Part shown: piece after piece, positions 37,523 through 46,800 of the stretch
Layout of the letters: each line of letters starts with the position of its first letter
Numbering within the stretch: position 1 is the stretch's first letter
Origin: Pyxidicoccus trucidator
Lineage (GTDB): Bacteria > Myxococcota > Myxococcia > Myxococcales > Myxococcaceae
Assembly: GCF_010894435.1 (NCBI RefSeq)
Contig: NZ_JAAIXZ010000022.1
Span: 1 to 64,000 of the forward strand
Direction of reading: 5' to 3'
DNA: 64,000 nucleotides
Program-made: the position numbers and the translations under genes
The notes under the pieces: model-generated
Seen by the model: only the letters and a program-made list of their open reading frames with translations
Databases searched by the model: none
What the model was told of the DNA's origin: nothing

Positions 37523-39118
37523 ATGAGCGACAGCAATGACGACGGCCGGAGGTCCCCTCCGGGTGAGGTCCGCCCCGAGCTCGCGGAGCTCCGACAGCGC
37601 CTCGAGGCCACGACGGACGCGGGCCGTCCGGACGCGGTGGCCCGGCGGCGCAAGACGGGCCAGCGCACCACGCGGGAGAACATCGCGGACCTCGTCGACC
37701 CGGGGAGCTTCGCGGAGTACGGGGGGCTCGCGCTCGCGGCGCAGCGCTCGACGCGCTCCCTCGAGGACCTCGTCCGCGCCAGCCCCGCCGATGGCATCGT
37801 CTGCGGGCTGGGCACCGTCAACCGCGCGCTCTTCGACGACGAGCGCGCTCGCACCATGGTCCTGGCCTACGACTACACGGTCTTCGCCGGCACCCAGGGG
37901 CTCGTAGGACACCGGAAGCTCGACCGCATGCTCGGGCTCGCGGCGCAGTGGCGCGTGCCCGTCGTCTTCTTCGCGGAGGGGGGCGGCGGACGCCCGAACG
38001 ACACGGACACGCACACCGTCTCGGGGCTGGACACGCCCAGCTTCCTCTCCTTCGCCGCGCTGTCGGGGCTGGTGCCGCGCGTCGGCATCGTCTCCGGGCG
38101 GTGCTTCGCCGGCAATGCGGCGCTGCTGGGGAGCTGCGACGTCATCATCGCGACGGACGACAGCAACATCGGCATGGGCGGACCGGCGATGATTCAAGGC
38201 GGCGGGCTCGGCACCTTCGCCCCGGAGGAGATTGGCCCCGCGGACGTGCAGACGCGCAACGGTGTCATCGACGTGCGCGTGCGCGACGAAGTGGAGGCCG
38301 TGGCCGTCGCGAAGAAGTACCTCTCCTACTTCCAGGGCCCCGTCGCGCCAGGGGCGTGTGTCGCGCAGGAGCCGCTGCGCGACGCCCTGCCCACGAATCG
38401 CCGCCGCGCCTACAAGGTCCGGCCCATCATCGAGACGCTGGCGGACACCGGGTCCGTGCTGGAGCTGCGCAAGGACTTCGGGCGCAGCCTGGTCACGGCG
38501 CTGGTGCGAATCGAGGGACAGCCGTTCGGGCTCATCGCGAACGACACCTTCCACCTGGGCGGCGCCATCGACTCGAACGCCGCGGACAAGGCCGCGCGCT
38601 TCTTCCAGCTCTGCGACGCGTTCGGGCTCCCGCTCGTCTCGCTGTGCGACACGCCCGGGTTCATGGTGGGGCCGCCGGCCGAGCAGACGGCCCTGGTGCG
38701 CCACGTGTCGCGCATGTTCGTGGGGGCCGCGAGCCTGTCCGTCCCGTACTTCACTGTCGTCCTGCGGCGGGGCTACGGGCTCGGCGCGCAGGCCATGGCC
38801 GGCGGGCACTTCCACGCGCCCGTGTTCAACGTGTCGTGGCCCACGGGCGAGTTCGGAGGGATGAACCTGGAGGGGGCCGTCCGCATCGGGATGCGCAAGC
38901 AGCTCGAGGCCGTCGAAGACCCGGTGGCCCGGGAGGAGCTGGCCCAGGCGATGATTGCCGAGGCGCACCAGCGCGGCACCGCCATCAACATGGCGTCGCT
39001 GCTGGAACTGGACGCGGTCATCGACCCCGCGGAGACGCGCTCCTGGATTCTCCGGGGCTTGCGGTCCGTGCCCAAGACTGCCCGTGAGGGACGGCGCAGG
39101 TTCATCGACACCTGGTAG
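37523..39118 (+). CDS. Acyl-CoA carboxylase carboxyltransferase subunit
   Basis: 531 aa, the length of PccB/MccB/AccD5-type subunits. It has the two crotonase-fold halves of carboxyltransferases: FFAEGGGGRPND and RCFAGNAALLGSCD in the first, CDTPGFMVGPPAEQ and YGLGAQAMAGG in the second. No biotin carboxylase or biotin carrier gene is adjacent, so partners must be elsewhere. Propionyl-CoA-type activity is likely; the exact substrate cannot be read. Confidence 0.88.
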   Translation: MSDSNDDGRRSPPGEVRPELAELRQRLEATTDAGRPDAVARRRKTGQRTTRENIADLVDPGSFAEYGGLALAAQRSTRSLEDLVRASPADGIVCGLGTVNRALFDDERARTMVLAYDYTVFAGTQGLVGHRKLDRMLGLAAQWRVPVVFFAEGGGGRPNDTDTHTVSGLDTPSFLSFAALSGLVPRVGIVSGRCFAGNAALLGSCDVIIATDDSNIGMGGPAMIQGGGLGTFAPEEIGPADVQTRNGVIDVRVRDEVEAVAVAKKYLSYFQGPVAPGACVAQEPLRDALPTNRRRAYKVRPIIETLADTGSVLELRKDFGRSLVTALVRIEGQPFGLIANDTFHLGGAIDSNAADKAARFFQLCDAFGLPLVSLCDTPGFMVGPPAEQTALVRHVSRMFVGAASLSVPYFTVVLRRGYGLGAQAMAGGHFHAPVFNVSWPTGEFGGMNLEGAVRIGMRKQLEAVEDPVAREELAQAMIAEAHQRGTAINMASLLELDAVIDPAETRSWILRGLRSVPKTAREGRRRFIDTW

Positions 39119-39176
39119 GCGAGCGGCGCGGCGGGGCAGGGGCATCTGGACCGTGGGCGTGGCAAGCTCCGCCGGA

Positions 39177-40388
39177 ATGCCGCGCCCCTATCGAATGGCC
39201 TTGTTCCTTGTCGTGCTCCTCGGTGCCTGCCAGCAACGGGGCACGGTTCCCGAGCGGCTGGATGGCCTGTATTTCGCGGACCGTGGCGTCTTCGATACGA
39301 ATTCCGCGCCGAAGCTGCTGCTGCTGGAGCAGGGACTCTTCGAGCTGCTCCAGGGCACGGAGCTGTCGCTGCGCGGCACCTTTGAAGCGCGCGATGGCCT
39401 CTTGAGACTGAAGCCTGTCGGTGGCGGGACAGCAACGACACTCGAAACAACCTACGCGGTGGTGGACGGCCGCCTGCTCCTGGGCGTGTTGCGGCAGGTG
39501 GGTGACGCGCGGCACCGTTGGACCTCGGCCGCGCTCCCCTCGAAGCTCCTGGGCCACGAGCGGATGGTGCCAACCCAACCGGAGGCCTTCCGCATCGACT
39601 GGGACCTGCGCGAAGGGGAGTGGCGCTTCACCTCTGGTGCTCGCCAGGTGGTGCTGAACGGGGTGGCGCGCCTCGAACACCCGAAGCTTGGGGGCCGCTT
39701 GTTCGTCCCCGTCTTCCGCAGCCCGGCTCAACGTGGGGGAGGGGATGATCCCGCCAGGATGCTCGTGGATCATCAACGGGTTGTTGGCCATGCGCTGGGC
39801 ACGCAGTCCCTCTTCGGATTGGAGCCAGCCTCCGCTGCGCCCCTGGTCTGGGACGGCGCGCAGGTTCGTTCACGGAATGGCGGCGCCGGCTCCGGGATGA
39901 AGCCGGCGGAGCTGGTGCTCCGCATCCTGTCCGAGAGTGCAGGGACCTCCTACGAGCGCCGGGGCGAGGTCGTGGTGACGCCGTGGACGGTGGACCTCGG
40001 GCCCGTGGGGCTGCTTCCCGTTCGCGCCGATCCTTCGAAGCTCGCGGGCACCTACGTGAATGGAGACAAGGAGTTCATCGTCTCAGCGCAGCCTCCGTCC
40101 CCAAGCCCCCAGGCGGAGATGTACGCCATGATCGGCCAATACCATCCTGAGCGGGAGGTGACGTGTCACTACGCACCCGATGCACGCGGCCTCGTGACCT
40201 GGACGCTGGGGGGCGATCACATGATGGGGCACTGGGACAAGGCAACGAGGATGTTCTGCTTCGTGCTCGCGGATGGCCGTGTCGTCCGCTACCGCTCCTC
40301 GGGAGGATGCGGCGGCATGGCGCCCCCGGCCCTGGACGTGTTCGAGCGCCGCACCAGCCCGCGGAAAGAAGAAGGCCGGCCACCGTGA
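39177..40388 (+). CDS. Lipoprotein of unknown function
   Basis: 403 aa from MPRPYRMALFLVVLLGAC. A hydrophobic leader and a lipobox ending at Cys18 indicate a lipoprotein. I recognise no domain. The body is soluble, with several GTYxN/GTFE-type beta segments and Cys-containing C-terminal stretches. It lies 58 bp downstream of the carboxyltransferase on the same strand, so it may be cotranscribed. Confidence 0.75.
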   Translation: MPRPYRMALFLVVLLGACQQRGTVPERLDGLYFADRGVFDTNSAPKLLLLEQGLFELLQGTELSLRGTFEARDGLLRLKPVGGGTATTLETTYAVVDGRLLLGVLRQVGDARHRWTSAALPSKLLGHERMVPTQPEAFRIDWDLREGEWRFTSGARQVVLNGVARLEHPKLGGRLFVPVFRSPAQRGGGDDPARMLVDHQRVVGHALGTQSLFGLEPASAAPLVWDGAQVRSRNGGAGSGMKPAELVLRILSESAGTSYERRGEVVVTPWTVDLGPVGLLPVRADPSKLAGTYVNGDKEFIVSAQPPSPSPQAEMYAMIGQYHPEREVTCHYAPDARGLVTWTLGGDHMMGHWDKATRMFCFVLADGRVVRYRSSGGCGGMAPPALDVFERRTSPRKEEGRPP

Positions 40389-40399
40389 GGCAGCCGGCC
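40374..40399. terminator. Hairpin between convergent genes
   Basis: GGCCGGC at 40374-40380 pairs with GCCGGCC at 40393-40399 across a 12-base loop, overlapping the lipoprotein stop codon and facing the convergent outer-membrane gene. There is no long T-run. It is a plausible bidirectional terminator. Confidence 0.5.
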
Positions 40400-40436
40400 C
40401 TTCACCTGTGCTCGGGAGGAGACGTCCCGGCGCGGC

Positions 40437-41354
40437 CTAGAAGAACACGTGCGTGAAGCGGGCGCCGACGAACTGGCTCTTCGTCATGCCCTCCGACACG
40501 TCGATGTCGGGCTGGAACTGGAGCATGATCGTCGAGGCCTTCTCGAGGCGGATGCCCATCGACAGGCGCAGCGCCTGCACCGTCTGCCGGGGGGAGATTT
40601 CCAGCTCGCCCGCGGGCGACGCGAGGGTGCGCTTGCCGGCCGCGTCGATGTAGTAGCCCACGCTCGTGAAGAAGGTGGCGGACAGGTCCATGGCGCCGGT
40701 GAGGATGCCGCCGAAGGAGGGCGCCTGGCTCAGCGGCAGCTTCGCGAGCTCCGTCCCCACGGGCACCAGGAACTCATCGTTGTCCCCGTGGATGGCCACG
40801 TTCGCCATCGCCTCCAGCGTGAAGGCCTTCATGAAGCGCTGGCCGACGACGAGCTGCGGACGCACCGTCACGCGGTTGCTGCCGATGTTCAGGAAGCGGT
40901 CGCTGTCGTACTTGCCCGTCGGCAGGGTGACGTACGGCGTGAAGGCGAACCACGTGTGCGTGTGGGTCTCCGCGTTCTGGACCAGCCCGTAGCCAATCGT
41001 CGGGATGTAGGTGATGTCGCCCACGCCCGAGGCCCGGAGCGCCGTCTTGGGCGCGGCCGGGGACGCCGGGTTGGCCTGGAACACCGTGACGTCCACCACC
41101 GGCAGGCTCACGTCGAAGGGCACGACGACCAGGTCGCCGAACTTCAGGACGTACGTGGCGCGGAAGGCCGCTTGAAGCTGGGCGAAGTCCCGCTCGCCCG
41201 AAGCTGAGACGTGACGCAGGTAGGTGTTCGCGATGATTCCCCGGTGCGGAACGAAGAAGCCCGCCTCGTAGTCCCGGGCGTCGGCCTGCTGGGCCCGGGC
41301 ATTGGAAGCCGACACGAGCGACACGAACAAGACTGCGAGCAACGCGCGATTCAT
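40437..41354 (-). CDS. MetA-like outer-membrane channel (phenol-degradation MetA family)
   Basis: 305 aa with a cleavable signal (MNRALLAVLFVSLVSASNARAQ is the leader region, cleavage after ARA). Alternating beta strands end in a terminal aromatic (FTHVFF), typical of outer-membrane barrels. FAFTPYVTLPTGKYD matches the PF13557-type family, which is linked to uptake of hydrophobic or aromatic compounds. It is the last gene after the Liv-type ABC operon, 43 bp away, and likely supplies the outer-membrane step. Confidence 0.75.
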   Translation of the reverse strand: MNRALLAVLFVSLVSASNARAQQADARDYEAGFFVPHRGIIANTYLRHVSASGERDFAQLQAAFRATYVLKFGDLVVVPFDVSLPVVDVTVFQANPASPAAPKTALRASGVGDITYIPTIGYGLVQNAETHTHTWFAFTPYVTLPTGKYDSDRFLNIGSNRVTVRPQLVVGQRFMKAFTLEAMANVAIHGDNDEFLVPVGTELAKLPLSQAPSFGGILTGAMDLSATFFTSVGYYIDAAGKRTLASPAGELEISPRQTVQALRLSMGIRLEKASTIMLQFQPDIDVSEGMTKSQFVGARFTHVFF

Positions 41355-41397
41355 GGTGACTCTCCTCTGCGGGGTAAACGTCGTCTGTTGCGTGGCC

Positions 41398-42486
41398 TCA
41401 GTAGCGGAAGGGCCACGCCTGGAAGTACCGCCTGACTCGAAGCCACACGCCGAACAGCCCCATCGGCTCGAGCACGAGCACGAGCACCACGATGACGGAC
41501 AGGAGCACCGTCGACTGCTGCGCGGAGGTGAGCTGGTTGATGAGCGGAACGGAGTGCCCCACCGAATCGGCGAGGGGACTCAGGAAGGTGAAGGCAAGCG
41601 CGCCGCTGACGGCGCCAAAGACGGTGCCCACCCCGCCCAGGACAATCATGGCGATGAACTGGATGGACAGGTTCAGGTCGAAGGGCGGCTCGACGGTGAT
41701 GTATTGCTGCTGGAACGCGAACATCGCCCCGGCGATGCCGGCCAGGAACGAGGACACCCCGAAGGCCTGGAGCTTGGCCTGCGTCGTGGCGACGCCGAGC
41801 ACCTCCGCCGCGAGGTCCTGATCTCGCACCGCCATCATCGCCCGGCCGCTGTTGGAGCGCTGCACGTTCTTGGTCAGCCACACCGTGCCGGCCGCCAGCA
41901 GCAGGAAGATGAAGTACAGCTTCCGCTCGAAGCCGAGGACCACGGGCCCCAGCATCCACGTGTCGCCCACCGCCGCCGCCGGGCCCGCCTCACCGCGGAA
42001 CCACCAGTACATGGGGACGGACGTGCCGCTCAGCCCGTTCGTCACGTCCGGGTACGCGAGCAGCACGTGCTGCGTCAGGAACACCAGCCCCAGCGTGACG
42101 ATGGCCAGGTACAGGCCCTTGAGCCGGAGCGCGAAGGCGCCGATGACCACCCCCACGAAGGCGGAGACCCCGCCCGCCAGGGGAAGCGCGAGCCAGAAGG
42201 GCCACCCCAGCTTCGTGCCCAGCACGGCGACGGTGTACGCGCCCAGCGCGAGGAAGGCCGCGTGCCCCAGGCTCACCTGGCCCGCGAAGCCCGTGAGCAC
42301 CATCAGCGCGGCGGCGCCGACGATGGCCACCAGTCCCAGGTTGCCGACACTGAGCCAGCGCGTGCTGGCGAGCCAGGGGTAGCTCAGGGCGATGGCCAGC
42401 GCCAGCACCGCGCCGGCCTTGTGCCACAGGCCGGGCAGCACCTTCAGGTCGTCCTCGTACCGAATCACCAATGGGCGGGTTGGCAT
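41398..42486 (-). CDS. livM: Branched-chain-type ABC transporter permease LivM
   Basis: 362 aa membrane protein with the LivM pattern GFAGQVSLGHAAFLALGAY and a cytoplasmic-loop motif with GGVGTVFGAVSGAL. It sits in an operon with LivH, LivG, LivF and a binding protein. Substrates of such systems include amino acids, urea, aromatic acids and acyl compounds. Confidence 0.92.
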   Translation of the reverse strand: MPTRPLVIRYEDDLKVLPGLWHKAGAVLALAIALSYPWLASTRWLSVGNLGLVAIVGAAALMVLTGFAGQVSLGHAAFLALGAYTVAVLGTKLGWPFWLALPLAGGVSAFVGVVIGAFALRLKGLYLAIVTLGLVFLTQHVLLAYPDVTNGLSGTSVPMYWWFRGEAGPAAAVGDTWMLGPVVLGFERKLYFIFLLLAAGTVWLTKNVQRSNSGRAMMAVRDQDLAAEVLGVATTQAKLQAFGVSSFLAGIAGAMFAFQQQYITVEPPFDLNLSIQFIAMIVLGGVGTVFGAVSGALAFTFLSPLADSVGHSVPLINQLTSAQQSTVLLSVIVVLVLVLEPMGLFGVWLRVRRYFQAWPFRY

Positions 42487-42505
42487 GATGTCGTCTCGCG
42501 GGGGT

Positions 42506-43399
42506 TCAGACCCGACGCACCTCGTGCTCGCCCCAGAGGCCGCGCGGCCTCAACACGAGGAAGAGGATCATCGCCGCGTAGGGGAAGACGGCGTGGAAGT
42601 TGTGCCCGAAGGCGCCCAGGTGCGGGTTGACGTAGGCCTGGGACAGCACCTCCAGCAGCCCCAGCATGAACGCGGCCACCACCGCGCCCACCACCGACTC
42701 GAGCCCGCCGACGATGATGGCCGGGAAGGCGCGCAGCGCCACGTAGCCCAGGTTCGAGTCCACCGAGCGGGGGAACATCCCCAGGAAGATGCCGGCCACC
42801 GCGGCGGTGGCTCCGGCCAGGAACCAGGTGAAGGCCAGCACCCGGCCCACCGGGATGCCCAGCGCCAGCGAGACTTCCTGGCTCTCGCTCGCCGCGCGCA
42901 TCGCCATGCCCAGCGGCGTGCGCTGCACCAGCGCGTGCAGCAGGACGAGCACGGCCGTCGTCGCGCCCAGCGACACCAGCGAGGACATGAGCACCGAGGC
43001 GCCGCCCAGCTGCACCTCCGCCATGGCGTCCCAGGGCGTGGGCATGCCGCGCGTGTCCGTGCCGAAGGCGATGACGATGGCCGCGCGCAAGAGCAGCCCG
43101 AGGAACAGCGTCAGGATGATGGTGGTGAAGACGGGGCGGCCCACCATGCGCCGCAGCACCGTCCGCTCCAGGAGCGCGGCCAGCCCCCCGGTGAGACAGG
43201 CGGCGGCGAGGAGCGCGAGCCACCAGGGCAGCACGTCCACCAGCGCCGTCATGAGGAATGCGCCGAGGCTCAGCAGCTCGCCATGCGCGAAGTTGAAGAG
43301 CCGCGAGGCCCGGTACACCACCGAGAAGCCCAGGGCGATGAGCGCGTAGCTCGCCCCCAGCGCCAGTCCGGAGATGCTCAGCTGGAGCAGCTGCGTCAT
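42506..43399 (-). CDS. livH: Branched-chain-type ABC transporter permease LivH
   Basis: 297 aa, with ALIALGFSVVYRASRLFNFA and HGELLSLGAF near the N terminus, the LivH hallmark, and GGLESVVGAVVAA near the C terminus. Its start overlaps the acyl-CoA ligase stop (43396-43399). Confidence 0.93.
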   Translation of the reverse strand: MTQLLQLSISGLALGASYALIALGFSVVYRASRLFNFAHGELLSLGAFLMTALVDVLPWWLALLAAACLTGGLAALLERTVLRRMVGRPVFTTIILTLFLGLLLRAAIVIAFGTDTRGMPTPWDAMAEVQLGGASVLMSSLVSLGATTAVLVLLHALVQRTPLGMAMRAASESQEVSLALGIPVGRVLAFTWFLAGATAAVAGIFLGMFPRSVDSNLGYVALRAFPAIIVGGLESVVGAVVAAFMLGLLEVLSQAYVNPHLGAFGHNFHAVFPYAAMILFLVLRPRGLWGEHEVRRV

Positions 43400-45216
43400 T
43401 CGCGTGTCCTCGCGTACATCTCTTCGACCAGTTGGGAGTGCAGCTCGAGTACCGCCTTGCGCCGGACCTTCAGGGACGCCGTCACCTCGCCCGCGTCCTG
43501 CGTCATCTCCCGCGCCAGGAGCCGGAAGGTGCGCACCTGCTCCACGCGGGCGAGCCCGTCGTTGGCGCGGGCGACTTCTTCCTCGATGAGCTTCACGACC
43601 TCGCGCTGCGTGGTGAGGTCCGTGTACGAGGTGAAGGCAATCTTGCGGCGCAGGGCCCAGTCCGCCACCGTGTCCGGGTCTATCTGGATGAGCGCCGTGA
43701 CGAACGCGCGCCGGTCGCCGATGGCCACCGCTTCCTTGATGTAGGGGCTGTTCTTCAGCGCGTTCTGGATGCGCTCGGGCGACAGGTTCTTCCCGCCGGA
43801 GGTGATGAGGATTTCGCGCTTGCGCCCGGTGATTCGCAGGTACCCGTCGGCGTCGATTTCACCGATGTCGCCGGTGTGCAGCCAGCCGTCCTCGCGGCGC
43901 ACCTCGGCCGTGGCGTCCGGCCGGTTCAGGTAGCCGAGGAAGACGTTGGAGCCGCGCACCAGCACCTCGCCGTCCTCCGCGAGCTGGCACTCCACGCCCG
44001 GCACCGTGCGCCCGACGGTGCCCAGGCGGGTGGCGCCAGGGACGTTGAGGTGGCTGGTGCCGGCGCTCTCCGTCTGGCCGTAGCCCTCGAAGATGCGGAC
44101 GCCCACGCTGTCGAACCAGGCGAGCAGCTCCGGGGAGATGGGCGCCGCGCCGGAGATGGGGAAGCGGCAGCGGCGCAGCCCCAGTCGCTCCTGGAGCGGC
44201 CGGTAGATGAGCAGGTCCCCGACGAACCACACCAGCCCGTCCCACCAGCGGCGCTGGCCGTTGCGCTCGCGCTCGCGAATCTGCCCGCCGAGCCTGGTGA
44301 AGGTGTTGAAGAGGGTGCGCTTGAGCCACGAGGCGTCGCGCATCTTCACCGTCACGCTCGCGTGCATCTTCTCCCAGATGCGCGGCACCCCGAGGAACAC
44401 GGTGGGGGAGACCTCGGCGACGTCCGTCTGCACCGTCTCCAAGGCCTCGCCGAAGTGGACCTTCCCGCCCACGACGAGCGGCAGCAGCAGGCTGAACAGC
44501 TTCTCCGCCACGTGGCACAGGGGCAGGTACGAGACGACGCTGTCCTCGGGGCCCAGGCCGAGCTGCTCCACGAAGGTGGCCGAGCCCTGGAGCATGTTGC
44601 GGCTGGACACCAGCGCGCCCTTGGGCGAGCCGGTGGTGCCCGAGGTGTAGATGACCATCGCCGCGTCATCCGGGTTGCGCTGCGCGAGCTGCTCCCGGAG
44701 CCAGGACGGCTCGCGCTCGGCCAGCGCGCGCCCCTTCTCCATGAACTGCTCCCACGTGCGGAGCCGCGAGTCCTGGACGCCGCGCAGGCCGCGCGGCTCG
44801 ATGACGAGGACGTGCTCGACGGAGGGCGTCTCGGAGGCCACCGTCGCGACCTTGTCGTACTGCTCCTGGTCCTCGCAGAGGACGACCTTGCAGCGGGCGT
44901 CGTTCAGGATGTACGCGACGTCCCCGGGCGGGTTCGTCTGGTAGATGCCGACCGTGCGCGCGCCCAGCACCTGCGTGCCCAGGTCCGCGAACAGCCACTC
45001 CGGCCGGTTGTCGCTGAGGATGGCGACCGAGTCTCCGGCGCGGACGCCCAGCTCCCACAGCATCCTCGCGACGTGGCTGACGCGCTCCAGGTACTCGCGG
45101 AAGGACAGCTCCCGCCAGATGCCCAGCCGCTTCTCGCGGATGGCGACGGCGTTGGGGCGCTCCTCCGCGTGCTTCCAGAGCTGGCCCGGCAGGCTCATGG
45201 GGAGGGCGGCGCTCAT
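43396..45216 (-). CDS. Long-chain-type acyl-CoA ligase embedded in the Liv operon
   Basis: 606 aa. The AMP-binding loop is VIYTSGTTGSPKGALV; later motifs are GYGQTE, the aspartate in HTGDIGEID and GRKREILITSGGKNLSP. Size and motifs match FACS/AcsM-type long-chain acyl-CoA synthetases. It overlaps livH and livG by four bases each, so it is an integral operon member. Activation of the imported acid during or just after uptake (vectorial acylation) is the natural inference. Aromatic acid is an alternative substrate given the MetA-like channel. Confidence 0.9.
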   Translation of the reverse strand: MSAALPMSLPGQLWKHAEERPNAVAIREKRLGIWRELSFREYLERVSHVARMLWELGVRAGDSVAILSDNRPEWLFADLGTQVLGARTVGIYQTNPPGDVAYILNDARCKVVLCEDQEQYDKVATVASETPSVEHVLVIEPRGLRGVQDSRLRTWEQFMEKGRALAEREPSWLREQLAQRNPDDAAMVIYTSGTTGSPKGALVSSRNMLQGSATFVEQLGLGPEDSVVSYLPLCHVAEKLFSLLLPLVVGGKVHFGEALETVQTDVAEVSPTVFLGVPRIWEKMHASVTVKMRDASWLKRTLFNTFTRLGGQIRERERNGQRRWWDGLVWFVGDLLIYRPLQERLGLRRCRFPISGAAPISPELLAWFDSVGVRIFEGYGQTESAGTSHLNVPGATRLGTVGRTVPGVECQLAEDGEVLVRGSNVFLGYLNRPDATAEVRREDGWLHTGDIGEIDADGYLRITGRKREILITSGGKNLSPERIQNALKNSPYIKEAVAIGDRRAFVTALIQIDPDTVADWALRRKIAFTSYTDLTTQREVVKLIEEEVARANDGLARVEQVRTFRLLAREMTQDAGEVTASLKVRRKAVLELHSQLVEEMYARTRE

Positions 45217-45983
45217 GCCGCCACCGTCCCGCCGACGTAGGCGCTCAGCACTCGGGTGTCATGGCGGAGCGTCGACGGCGGGCCGTTCGCGATGACGCGG
45301 CCGCGGTCCAGCACCGTCACCTGCGTGGCGAGGTCCATCACGAACCGGAGCTCGTGGCCGATGAGGACCTGCGTCACCCCGAGTTCGTGCCGGAGGTCGA
45401 GCAGGGCGTTGGCCATGTCCTCGGTCTCCTCCTGGTTGAGGCCGGCGGTGGGCTCGTCCAGCAGCAGCAGCTTGGGCTCCATGCAGAGCGCGCGGCCCAA
45501 TTCCACCCGCTTGCGGATGCCGTAGGGCAGCACCGCGACGGGCATCCACCGGAAGTGCTCCAGGTTGAGGAAGTCGATGACCTCCTCGGCCTTCTCGCGG
45601 TGGCGGATCTCCTCGGCGCGCGCCTTGCGGGTCCAGAACAGGTTGGCCAGCAGCCCCGCCTGGTAGCGCTGGTGGCGGCCCAGGAGGAGGTTCTCCAGCA
45701 CGGTGAGGTGCTCGAACAGCGCCAGGTTCTGGAACATGCGCGACACGCCGAGGCGGGCAATCTCCGTGGGCTCGACGCCCGCCAGGTCCTTGCCCTCCAG
45801 CCGCACCCGGCCCTCCATGTGCCGGTGGATGCCGCTGATGCAGTTGAAGAGGCTGCTCTTCCCGGCCCCGTTGGGGCCAATCACGGCATGCAGCGCGCCC
45901 GCTTCGATGGTGAAGGAGACACCATCCAGCGCGCGCACTCCGGAGAAGGAGAGGCCTACGTTGTCGAGCTCGAGCAGTGCCAT
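45213..45983 (-). CDS. livG: ABC transporter ATP-binding protein LivG
   Basis: 256 aa. Walker A is GPNGAGKSS; the signature region is LPYGIRKRVELGRAL, with the usual LSGG replaced by a degenerate LPYG, as in many LivG proteins. Walker B is LLLLDEPTAGLNQEE. Confidence 0.93.
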   Translation of the reverse strand: MALLELDNVGLSFSGVRALDGVSFTIEAGALHAVIGPNGAGKSSLFNCISGIHRHMEGRVRLEGKDLAGVEPTEIARLGVSRMFQNLALFEHLTVLENLLLGRHQRYQAGLLANLFWTRKARAEEIRHREKAEEVIDFLNLEHFRWMPVAVLPYGIRKRVELGRALCMEPKLLLLDEPTAGLNQEETEDMANALLDLRHELGVTQVLIGHELRFVMDLATQVTVLDRGRVIANGPPSTLRHDTRVLSAYVGGTVAA

Positions 45984-45993
45984 GCCTCACCCT

Positions 45994-46800
45994 TCAAGAC
46001 AGCCAGCGCCGCTTGCGGCGGTAGCGCTTCAGCTCGTGGTAGCCCCGCTGCCCCTCGCGCCCGAAGCCCAGGTAGAACTCCTGGACGTCGGGGTCCTCCC
46101 GGAGCTTGTCCGCGGGGCCGTCCAGCACGACCTTGCCCGTCTCCAGCACGTAGCCGTACCGGGCCAGCTTCAGCGCCACCATGGCGTTCTGCTCCACGAG
46201 GAGCACCGAGACGCCCTCGCTGCTGACGCGTTGGATGAGCTCCGAGACTTCGCCCACGGCCTTCGGGGACAGCCCCAGGAAGGGCTCGTCGAGCAGCAGC
46301 ACCTTGGGACGCCGCATCAGCCCGCGGCAGATGGCCAGCAATTGCTGCTCGCCGCCGGACAGGTAGCCGGCCTTCTGGCGGCGCCGCTCGCGCAGCACCG
46401 GGAAGCGCGTGAAGGCGGACTCGACGAGCTCCGCGCGCGACTGGGCGCCCATGCCGAAGCCCCCCGCGATGAGGTTCTCCTCCACGGACAGCTCGTTGAG
46501 GATGCGGCGACCTTCGAGAATCTGGACGACGCCCGCGCGCACCCGCCCATCCGCCGGAAGGCGGAGGAGGCTCTGGCCGGAGAGCTCAATCTTCCCCTTG
46601 GTGATGGTGCCGTCGTGCAGGTCCAACAGCCCGCTGATGGCGCGCAGTGCGGTGGACTTGCCGGCGCCGTTGGGACCGAGGAGCGCCACCACTCCCTGCT
46701 GGGGCACCTCCAGGGAGATTCCCCGGAGGGCCCGCACCACGGAGTGGTAGACGACCTGCAGATTCTGCACCTGGAGGAGGGGCGGACTACTTGCTGTCAT
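45994..46800 (-). CDS. livF: ABC transporter ATP-binding protein LivF
   Basis: 268 aa from MTASSPPLLQVQNLQ, with the start inside the last 14 bases of the binding-protein gene. Walker A is GPNGAGKST, the signature LSGGEQQ and Walker B VLLLDEPFLGLSP. Confidence 0.93.
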   Translation of the reverse strand: MTASSPPLLQVQNLQVVYHSVVRALRGISLEVPQQGVVALLGPNGAGKSTALRAISGLLDLHDGTITKGKIELSGQSLLRLPADGRVRAGVVQILEGRRILNELSVEENLIAGGFGMGAQSRAELVESAFTRFPVLRERRRQKAGYLSGGEQQLLAICRGLMRRPKVLLLDEPFLGLSPKAVGEVSELIQRVSSEGVSVLLVEQNAMVALKLARYGYVLETGKVVLDGPADKLREDPDVQEFYLGFGREGQRGYHELKRYRRKRRWLS